Assembly (NCBI GenBank): GCA_003056245.1
Contig: MVDH01000005.1
Location: 100,384-137,502, forward strand
Origin: Cellvibrio sp. 79
GTDB lineage: Bacteria > Pseudomonadota > Gammaproteobacteria > Pseudomonadales > Cellvibrionaceae
Direction: 5' to 3'
Length of the DNA: 37,119 nt
The notes beneath the pieces were generated by a model. It did not search any database. It saw only the letters and a list, made by a program, of their open reading frames with translations, and was not told the DNA's origin. Positions within the stretch are counted from its first letter, which is position 1; each line of letters opens with the position of its first letter. Shown here piece by piece: positions 26,147-35,600 of this stretch. Made by a program: the position numbers and the translations under genes.

Positions 26147-28330
26147 ATGAGTGAAACTTTTGCCCCTCATCACAATGCCTCGCTTGACAATAATCCTGTC
26201 TGGAAACGCCTTGAGTTCCTGCGGCCGTCGTTGCCACGGCATATTCATATCCAGCGGCGCGATTACAATCAGGAACGCTGGTATTTATTGCAGGACAAAA
26301 GCAATGGCCGTTTTCATCGCCTGACACCGTCGGCGTGGCGCTTGATTTCGGCGATGGACGGGCGCAACTCACTGGCACAAATTCTGGCGTTGGCAGCAAA
26401 TCCTGATTTTTATGAAACAGCAGAAGAAATTCCCACGCGCGATGATTTAATTCATTTGTTGCAGTATTTGCATGTAGCCGATTTATTGGTGTGCGATTTA
26501 CCGCCAAACACCCAGGAATTATTTGCACGACGCGAGCAAAAAAAACAACAGCGTTGGTTGCGCTTGTTGATGAATCCCTTGACCTGGAACATCCCGCTCG
26601 GCAATCCGGATAGATTATTGGATAAATTAATGCCCGTGGCGCGTTTGCTGGCAACGCGCACAATGGGTGTGATCTGGTTGCTGGTGGTGGGCTATGCATT
26701 GTTGCAGGCGGGTAGCCATTGGACCCAGTTAACGCATGGACAATTAGATCGCGTGCTGTCGCCATCCAATTTATTTTTGCTGTGGTTAACCTATCCGTTT
26801 TTTAAAATCCTGCATGAGTTGGGCCATGGCCTGTTTACCAAAGTGTGGGGCGGGCAGGTGAATGATTGCGGTTTGGTGTTTGTCGTAGGAACGCCGTTGC
26901 CTTACGTTGATGCCAGCGCGGCAACAGGTTTTTACGCCAAACGGCAACGATTAATGGTTAGCGCTGCTGGTCTGGCCGTAGAATTATTTTTAGCGGCGCT
27001 GGCGTTGTTATTGTGGGTGCAATTATCCGGTGGGTTCCTGCGCGATTTTTTATATAACATTATTCTGATCGGCAGTGTTTCCACGCTGTTTTTTAATGGC
27101 AATCCATTGATGCGTTTTGATGGTTACCATTTATTAACGGATGCGATGGATTTGCCCAATCTCGCCACGCGCGCCAATCAACAAGTCAGTTATTTATTGC
27201 GTCGTTATGCATTTGGTGTGATCGGTGTGTTTTCTCCAGCAAGTTCGGTACGTGAAGGGTGGTTGCTGGCAGGGTATGGAGTCGCTGCTTTTATTTATCG
27301 CGTGTTTATGTTGTTTTTTATTATCTTGCTGGTTGCCAATTATTTTCCTGCATTAGGTTTGGTGATCGGATGCTGGTTGATTTTTTTCCAACTGGTTTGG
27401 CCCGCGCTAAAAGCGTTTCGCTTTTTATTGCACGACAAGCAATTGGCCACCCAACGCAAGCGAGCATTGGGCGTTACCGGCGTAGCAAGTGTAGTGGTTA
27501 TTGTTTTATTGGTGGTGGTGCCACTACCCCAGTCAACGTCGGTGGAAGCCGTACTGTGGTTGCCTGAGGAGACGCGCGTAAAAGCAGAATCGAGCGGCGA
27601 AGTCGTTGAGCTGTTGGTTGGCGATGGCGGCACAGTCGTAGCCGGACAGGAATTGGTGCGGTTACAAAATCCGACTATGGTCGCGTATTTGGCGGTGCAA
27701 CAAGCGAAATTGCGCGAATACGAGGCGCGTTACCAACAGGCCTGGGTAGATGATCGTGCACAGGCGCAGATGTTTGAGCAGGACATTACGGCTATTAAAG
27801 CAGAAATAGCGTTATTGCAAGAACGGGTAGGGGATCTGGTCGTGCGCAGCCCTTCCGCAGGCATTTTTCGTATCACCCGTCCTTATTATTTACCGGGCAG
27901 CTATTTGCGGCAGGGCGACGAATTGGCGATTATCGAGAAATCGGATGCAGTGCGTGTACGTGCCGCTTTACTACAGGATGAAGTAGGCCTGGTACGGCAA
28001 GCTACGCGGAAAGTCAGTGTGCGGTTTGCCAGCGATCCGGCCAATCTGTTAATTGCCGATGCATTGTTTGACGCGCCTGTTGCCAGCGAGCAACTACCGA
28101 ACCCGGTATTGGGCACTCAAGGGGGTGGGCGTATTGCGGTGGATGCGGCTCAGGCTGGTGGTACGAAAGTGAAAGAAAAGGTTTTTTTGCTGGATCTGGC
28201 AGTGCGTGATTATGGGCAGAGCGGTCATTTTGGCGAGCGGGCCTATGTCAAATTCCACCATCCGGCTGAACCATTGATGACACGTTGGTATCGAAGCTTA
28301 CAGCAAGTTTTTATCCGCCATTTTTCGTAA
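26147..28330 (+). CDS. M50 (site-2-protease-like) membrane metallopeptidase fused to PqqD/RRE-like and HlyD-like domains
   Basis: 727 aa from the ATG at 26147; a GTG at 26111 in the same frame would overlap the previous gene. Residues about 30-118 form a winged-helix PqqD/RRE-like domain (WYLLQDKSNGRFHRL, then helices ending LLQYLHVADLL). The membrane domain (about 170-460) carries the zinc motif HELGH (223-227) and the second M50 motif NPLMRFDG (319-326, with Asp325 as third ligand). The last TM (442-460) is followed by a barrel-sandwich/coiled-coil HlyD-like arm (465-720; ESSGEVVELLVGDGGTVVAG). Such fusions are often annotated as peptide zinc metalloproteases and are found near secreted-peptide systems. 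Here it is second in a tight three-gene cassette before a giant LEPR-XLL protein. Protease activity is supported by motifs only; the substrate is unknown. Confidence 0.9.
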   Translation: MSETFAPHHNASLDNNPVWKRLEFLRPSLPRHIHIQRRDYNQERWYLLQDKSNGRFHRLTPSAWRLISAMDGRNSLAQILALAANPDFYETAEEIPTRDDLIHLLQYLHVADLLVCDLPPNTQELFARREQKKQQRWLRLLMNPLTWNIPLGNPDRLLDKLMPVARLLATRTMGVIWLLVVGYALLQAGSHWTQLTHGQLDRVLSPSNLFLLWLTYPFFKILHELGHGLFTKVWGGQVNDCGLVFVVGTPLPYVDASAATGFYAKRQRLMVSAAGLAVELFLAALALLLWVQLSGGFLRDFLYNIILIGSVSTLFFNGNPLMRFDGYHLLTDAMDLPNLATRANQQVSYLLRRYAFGVIGVFSPASSVREGWLLAGYGVAAFIYRVFMLFFIILLVANYFPALGLVIGCWLIFFQLVWPALKAFRFLLHDKQLATQRKRALGVTGVASVVVIVLLVVVPLPQSTSVEAVLWLPEETRVKAESSGEVVELLVGDGGTVVAGQELVRLQNPTMVAYLAVQQAKLREYEARYQQAWVDDRAQAQMFEQDITAIKAEIALLQERVGDLVVRSPSAGIFRITRPYYLPGSYLRQGDELAIIEKSDAVRVRAALLQDEVGLVRQATRKVSVRFASDPANLLIADALFDAPVASEQLPNPVLGTQGGGRIAVDAAQAGGTKVKEKVFLLDLAVRDYGQSGHFGERAYVKFHHPAEPLMTRWYRSLQQVFIRHFS

Positions 28331-28385
28331 CCTGCTTTTTTAATCTATAGTAATAACCAATTTGTGTTTTTATATCGAGTTCACC

Positions 28386-29234
28386 ATGTCAAAAGTCTCA
28401 ATATTTTCATCACTGGCGATGTTATTCAGTGGTGAACTGCTCGCCCAGACACAGGAGGCTGCACAGCTCAATTGCCGCATTGAACCATCGGTAACGGTGG
28501 AAATGAGTAGTGCTGTTGAGGGAGTGATTAGTGAAGTCCTGGTTGATAAGAATGATGTTGTGAAAAAAGGCGATGTGTTAGCCCGCCTTGATGCTGGTTT
28601 GGAATCCGCTACCGCTGAATTGCGACGTGTCCAATCAGAATTGACTAGCGATGTTCAGGCGCAGCAACTGGCATTGGAATTCAGTGAGCGATCACTCACC
28701 CGCGTTAAAGACTTATATGATAAAAAAGCGGCTTCTTTTTCGGAACTGGATAAATTAAAGACTGAACATGCTATTGCCCAACAGCAATTGCAGCAGGCTC
28801 AGGATCGCAAACGTCAGGCAGAGCTCGAATATAAAAGGGCGCTCGCGGATTTGCAGCGTCGTACCCTCGTGAGCCCGATTGATGGAGTTGTTGTGGAAAG
28901 GCTGAAAGAGCCTGGTGAGCACATCGATTTTGAGCCAGTGTTGAAACTCGCCAAACTCGATCCATTACGTGTTGAGGTCTATGCCCCGGCCAGTTTGTAT
29001 GGAAAAGTAAAGCCCGGCATTAAGGCTAATGTCATTCCTGAACTGGGAGGGGACAGCCGTAGTTATGCTGCTGAGGTTACGTTGGTTGACCAGGTAATTG
29101 ATGGCCCCAGCAATACCTTCGGTATTCGTTTGGCGTTTCCCAATCCGGGCAATCGCCTGCCAAGCGGGTTAAAGTGTCGTGTGACTTTTGAAGGTGTCAC
29201 CCTGAATTTGCTGGATCCGCGAGTGTTGCCTTGA
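28386..29234 (+). CDS. Periplasmic adaptor (HlyD/RND membrane-fusion type)
   Basis: 282 aa from the ATG at 28386, giving a signal peptide MSKVSIFSSLAMLFSGELLA; a TTG eight codons earlier is less likely. A lipoyl half (SSAVEGVISEVLVDKNDVVKKGDVLARLD, shown here as the region around residues 38-70), a coiled-coil hairpin (about 75-150), the second lipoyl half (VSPIDGVVVERLKEPGEHI region) and a short beta-barrel follow. This is the fold of RND/ABC periplasmic adaptors, but no inner-membrane pump gene lies beside it. It is 55 bp after the M50 gene with no terminator between, so probably the third gene of one operon. Confidence 0.88.
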   Translation: MSKVSIFSSLAMLFSGELLAQTQEAAQLNCRIEPSVTVEMSSAVEGVISEVLVDKNDVVKKGDVLARLDAGLESATAELRRVQSELTSDVQAQQLALEFSERSLTRVKDLYDKKAASFSELDKLKTEHAIAQQQLQQAQDRKRQAELEYKRALADLQRRTLVSPIDGVVVERLKEPGEHIDFEPVLKLAKLDPLRVEVYAPASLYGKVKPGIKANVIPELGGDSRSYAAEVTLVDQVIDGPSNTFGIRLAFPNPGNRLPSGLKCRVTFEGVTLNLLDPRVLP

Positions 29235-29558
29235 TTTAAATGAGAATAAGTTATTACAACAAAATATAAGGATGCCGGGGCGATCTAGATTATTTTTTTA
29301 TGTGCCCTATTTTGAATATTTTTTGTGCCAAAATTGTCATTTGATAACTTTTGGTAACTCCTAATAATTGATAAATAAGACCTTACAGGTGTTCAGCCGA
29401 CGCCTCTCGTTCATTCGGTTTGCTTGATGATAATTAGCTATCAGTTTCGCAATGGTTAAGCGAAAGGGTTGTCATCATAAAAAAGGATGCAGTTGGTATT
29501 TACCAGTCCTTTAACCCGAACGCACCTATCGTAAGTGTGTGTAAGCAATAGCAGAATT
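29235..29558 (+). other. Intergenic leader before the giant LEPR-XLL gene
   Basis: About 320 bp, AT-rich at first. There is no T-tailed terminator after the adaptor gene, so read-through into the giant gene is possible. A small perfect hairpin TTTCGC / GCGAAA (29445-29465) and imperfect repeats are present. No c-di-GMP-I or other riboswitch core was recognised and no small gene is convincing. Confidence 0.45.
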
Positions 29559-29630
29559 ATGTCCAAAGCACCGCGTCATCGCCGTCCATTAATTGAAGCT
29601 CTGGAGCCGAGGTTACTGTTTTCCGCCACA
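29559..29630 (+). other. LEPR-XLL N-terminal motif
   Basis: The first ~24 residues are strongly basic (KAPRHRRP), followed by IEALEPRLLFSA. This matches the LEPR-XLL motif found at the N-terminus of very large predicted surface proteins, often with DUF4347. It takes the place of a Sec signal. It may be a targeting or processing tag; its function is not proven. Confidence 0.85.
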
Positions 29631-32600
29631 GCAGATATAGCTGTGTTTGATGATGGTAATTCTGATGTCCAATACCTTGCACAGGCTGCACAAGATGTAG
29701 ATCTGGTCAGTATCTATATGCCTGATGAGAGGGCAGATGTTCATCCCTTGATGATGCAGGATACTCACACAGATATTCCGCAAGTCGATAGCGTCATTTT
29801 TGTTGATACCGCCGTCGAAAATTACCAAACCCTGGTTAACGATATTGAAGCCGCACTCAACGATGAAACCGTGGCGATTATTTATCTTGATAAAACTAAA
29901 GAGGGTTTAGTACAAATCAGTGATTACCTCGCGGGTGCCAGCGGTATTTCTGCGGTGCATATTATTTCCCACGGCGTTGCCGGCAGCGTGCAATTGGGTA
30001 CCCAGGTGCTCAATGAAAATAATATCGCGCAATACCAGCAATCCTTAAGTGGCTGGAAAAATTCGCTGGGTGAAGATGCCGACATTTTGTTGTACGGTTG
30101 CGATGTTGCAGCTAACCAGAGTGGCATTAATTTATTGCGGCAATTAAGTGATATCACCGGTGCCGATGTGGCGGCGAGCAATGATTTAACCGGTAACGCG
30201 GCCAATGCGGATTGGGATCTGGAAACGCGTGTCGGGCAAATTGAAACAGCTTCTATTTTTACATCCAATCAATCCATGCAATGGCAAGGCGTATTGGCGG
30301 ATGTTGTGCATTTGTACTCGGGCGTTGCAACTAATGAACAGGCTATCCCGACTTCCGGCAATGTAATGCAAGGTATCCAACTGACTTCAAGTCAGACGGT
30401 GGACCGAATCCAGGTGATGCTTGCTAACCATGGTACCAGTTCTTCATCGGTACAAATGATTGTCCATGAACACAGTTACAACGGTACTGCAATTGCCACC
30501 GCAACGGTGAATACCAGTTCGCTGGGTAGTTCTTTGGGATGGGTGAATTTTGATTTTGCACAGAAAACTTTTAATGCTTATACAATTTATTGGATCGAGT
30601 TCAAAACAAACAATGGTGCAGACAATTTAATTGGTATTGGTTATATCAACACTAACGTCATCACCAGTGAGTTTGTAGTTAATAACAGTGCCGATGGTAA
30701 CAAGGATATGGCGATTGCGGTTATTGATGTTGAAAACCGTTTTCCCACAGTGGCTAATGCCATTCCTAATCAAACTGCAACAGAAGAAGCATGGTTTAGT
30801 TATACCTTTCCTGCCAATACATTTAATGATGTTGATGGTGACACGCTTAGCTATGCAGCCACTTTAGCGAACGGAAATCCATTGCCTTCCTGGTTAAGCT
30901 TTAATGCGGGTACGCGCACATTTAGCGGTGTACCCGATGATGGCGATGTAGGAACCATCTCTGTAAAAGTAACTGCCAACGATGGCAAAGGCGGCACAGT
31001 TGATGACACATTTGATGTCGTCATCAACAATGTTAATGATAATCCATTTTTAAATATTCCTGTTCCCAATCAAAATGCAACGGAAGATTCCGTATTCAGT
31101 TACACATTTCCTGCCAATACGTTTGGCGACGGCGATGTGGGAACAACATTCACCTACACCGCAGAATTAGCCGGTGGCGGGATATTGCCAGCATGGTTAA
31201 ATTTTGATTCTGCAGCACGCACCTTCAGCGGTACGCCGGCAAATGGTGATGTAGGAACTATCTCCATTAAAATAACGGCGAATGATGGCGCTGGCGCAAC
31301 TGCAACCGATAACTTCGACATCGTAATTGCCAACACCAACGATGCGCCCACAGTCGCCAATCAAATTCCCAACCAGACTGCTACTGAAAATGTGCTCTTT
31401 AATTACACCTTTGCAATTAACACATTCAATGATCAGGATGTTGGTAACACGCTTACATACACTGCGCAAATTCCCGGCGGTACGCCGTTGCCCGCGTGGT
31501 TATCGTTTGACAGTGCGACCCGTACATTTAGTGGTACACCGTCGAATGGGGATGTGGGTACCATCAGTATTGAAGTTAGAGCCAGTGATGGCACCGCAAC
31601 TGTGTCCGATTTTTTTGATTTGGTTATTCAAAACGTTGGCTCGTCCAATGTTGTTTATGAAACCTCCGGGCCATCTACTGATACGCAAGTAATTAGTTCC
31701 GGTGTTCCATTTTTCCAAAGTTTTTATCACGATAGCCCTGGTGCTACCTACACCATCGATTCAATCGTATTGCAACTAGTGAAAGATCCTGCTGCATCAG
31801 CGCAAACTATTACCGTCACATTATTATCAGGTGCGCACAATGGCACTGTTATTGGTACTGCAAATATATCGTCAGCAACTATCGGAACAACTTTGGCATG
31901 GAAGGCGTTTGACTTTACAAATAAAGTGCTCACTGACAATCAAGTTTATTTCATAAAAATCGAATCCAGTAGTGTGGATGGTCTGGTAAAAGCGGCGATA
32001 CACAATACCAATGTGTATCCCAACGGTTCTTATCATTCCAGTGGCGGTACCGCCGATATAACACGCGATGTCGCATTTCAGGTTTCCAGCGGCGCAAACA
32101 TCGATCCGGTAATTGCGAATCCAATTCCCAATCAAAATGCGACAGAAGATTCTGCATTTAATTTTCAATTTGCAGCAAATACATTTAATGATGCCGATGT
32201 TGGCGATGTGCTCACTTACACGGCTACCATGGCTGATGGCAGCGCCTTGCCCTCATGGTTAAGTTTCAACGCAGCAACGCGAACATTTTCCGGTACACCC
32301 ACTAATAGCGACGTGGGAACTATTTCTATCAAAGTGACTGCAGCAGATGGTCAAGGTGGCACATCGGCCACTGATACATTTGATTTGGTTGTGGCGAATA
32401 CCAATGATGCTCCAACTGTAGCAAATCCAATTCCCAATCAAAATGCGGCTGAAGATTCCGTATTTAATTTTACATTTGCATCAAACACATTTGCCGATCA
32501 GGATGTAGGTAATACCCTGAGTTATAGTGCGCAACTTGCCGGTGGTGGCGCACTGCCATCATGGTTAAGTTTTGATGCGGCGACACGCACCTTTAGCGGT

Positions 32601-35600
32601 ACACCAACCAATGCCCATGTAGGCACTGTATCAATCGATGTAATTGCCAATGATGGCAACGGTGGAACCATTACCGATACCTTCAATATCGTTGTTGCAA
32701 ACACCAATGATGCTCCAACCGTTGCCAACGCAATTCCCAACCAAAATGCGACAGAAGATGCTGCATTTAATTTTCAATTTGCAGCTAATACATTTAGTGA
32801 TCCGGATGTCGGCGACACCTTTACTTATTCAGCCCAATTAGCGGGAGGCGGCGCGCTGCCATCCTGGTTAAGTTTCAATGCAGCGACACGCACATTCAGT
32901 GGCACACCAGCGAATGGTGATGTTGGCAGTTTCTCGGTAGATGTGATTGCGAGCGATGGCAATGGTGGCACTGTGACTGATACATTCAGTATTACGGTTG
33001 CCAACGTTAATGATGCACCCGGTGTGAGTATTGCGTTAACGGATTATTACACCAACGAACAAGTCGCGGTAAATTTGCACGGTACCGGCATCAGTATTTC
33101 TGATGTTGATAGCACTAACATTACGTTAACCCTGACTGGCCCTGGTGCTAACAGTCAGTTGACGGCGAGTGTGGGTACAACCGGCGTCAGCATTTTTTCC
33201 GGTAACGGTTCGCCCACATTAGTGCTCACTGGCACACTCACACAAATTAATACTTTCCTCGCGGGAAATAACGGCGGCACGCTGACTTATCGCATGGCAG
33301 GTGATACGCCCATTGCAACAGCAACATTAACAATTTCTGCCAGCGATGGTTCCCTGAGTGGTAGTGATACTGCAACTGTCCATATCACCGCTGTTAACGA
33401 TGCACCGGTCAACACTGTGCCGGGAGCACAGGTCACCAATGAAGATATTGCATTGGTTTTTAGTGCAGGTAATGGCAATCAAATCCAGGTAAATGATGTT
33501 GATGTCGCAAGCGGTAATCTTGAAATAACATTATCGGTTACCAACGGAACGCTTACACTTGCCGGTACAACCGGATTAAGTTTTACCACTGGTGACGGCA
33601 CTGCCGATTCAACACTGGTGTTCACCGGCACACTTGCGAATATTAATGTTGCACTTGCAACGTTAACCTTTAATCCAACCGCGAATTACAACGGCGCTGC
33701 GGTTCTATCGTTAACAACGAGTGATCTGGGTAATACCGGTAGCGGTGGAACACTGACCGATACTGATACCGTCAACATCACCATTAATGCAGTTAATGAT
33801 GCCCCGACCGTTGCCAATATAATTCCCAATCAAAATGCGACAGAAGATACTGCATTTAATTTCCAGTTTGCGGCAAACACATTTGCAGATCCGGATGTGA
33901 GCGATACGCTCATTTATTCTGTGCAACTGGCGGGCGGCGGTTCACTACCATCGTGGTTAACATTTAATGCCGCAACGCGCACGTTTAGCGGAACACCAGC
34001 AAATGGTGATGTAGGAACTATTTCCATTGATGTGACTGCCGATGATGGCAATGGCGGAACCATTACCGATACATTCAACATTGTTATTGCCAACACCAAT
34101 GATGCACCTACTGTTGCCAACGCAATTCCCAATCAAAATGCCACTGAAGATTCAGCATTCAATTTCCAATTTGCGGCGAATACGTTTGCGGATGTGGATG
34201 CTGGTGCAACACTCACTTATTCCGCACAGTTAGCGGGTGGCGGTTCACTACCTTCATGGTTAACGTTTAACGCCGCAACACGCACCTTCAGCGGAACACC
34301 CGCGAATGGTGATGTGGGAACTATTTCAATCGATGTGATTGCCGACGATGGCAATGGCGGAACCGTTACCGATACTTTTAATATTGTTATCGCCAATACT
34401 AACGATGCACCAACAATCGCTAACGCGATCCCCAATCAAAATGCGACTGAAGATTCCGCCTTCAATTTTCAATTTGCTGCGAATACTTTTGCAGATGTGG
34501 ATGCCGGTGCAACACTGACTTATTCAGCTCAATTGGCCGGTGGTGGATCATTACCATCCTGGTTAAGTTTTAACGCAGCGACTCGTACGTTTAGTGGGAC
34601 ACCTGCGAATGGTGATGTTGGAACCATTTCCATTGATGTCACTGCCGATGACGGCAATGGCGGGACCGTTACCGATACGTTCAATATTGTTATCGCAAAT
34701 ACCAATGATGCACCCACAGTCGCTAACGCAATTCCAAACCAGAATGCTACAGAAGATTCCGCATTCAGTTTCCAATTTGCAGCAAATACGTTTGCTGATG
34801 TAGATGCCGGCGCAACACTCACTTATTCCGCTCAGTTAGCGGGTGGTGGTTCACTACCTTCATGGTTAACGTTTAACGCAGCAACGCGCACTTTTAGTGG
34901 AACACCAGCGAATGGTGATGTTGGAACTCTTTCAATTGATGTGATTGCCGATGATGGCAATGGTGGAACCGTTACCGATACTTTTAACATTGTTATCGCC
35001 AATACTAACGATGCACCGACAGTCGCTAACGCAATTCCCAATCAAAATGCCACTGAAAATTCCGCATTCAATTTTCAATTTGCCGCAAATACATTTGCGG
35101 ATGTAGATGCCGGTGCAACGCTCACTTATTCCGCACAATTGGCTGGTGGTGGTTCATTGCCATCATGGTTAACATTTAACGCAGCAACGCGTACTTTTAG
35201 CGGAACACCAGCGAATGGCGATGTAGGAACTATTTCCATTGATGTCACTGCCGATGACGGCAATGGCGGAACCGTTACCGATACATTTAATATTGTTATC
35301 GCCAATACCAATGATGCGCCCACTGTTGCCAATGCAATTCCCAATCAGAATGCAGCAGAGAATTCATCATTTAATTTCCAGTTTGCGGCCAATACATTTG
35401 CCGATATTGATGCAGGCACAACCTTAACCTATAGCGCGCAATTGGCGGGCGGCGGTGCCTTGCCATCCTGGTTGAGTTTTGATGCAATTACTCGCACATT
35501 TAGCGGTTCACCGGCCACTGCCGATGTCGGTACTTTGAATATTGAAGTCACCGCTAATGATGGTAACGGCGGTAGTGTAGCCGATGTATTTACACTGACA

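Noticed and set aside
25896-26765. 289-codon open frame on the minus strand across the GAF-HlyD/M50 junction
   Set aside because: Antisense to two domain-supported genes; Cys/Pro/His-rich nonsense-like protein without a ribosome site.
29235-29558. Possible c-di-GMP riboswitch before the giant surface-protein gene
   Set aside because: Looked for because of the c-di-GMP genes nearby, but no GEMM core or paired helices of that class could be found; only a short hairpin is present.
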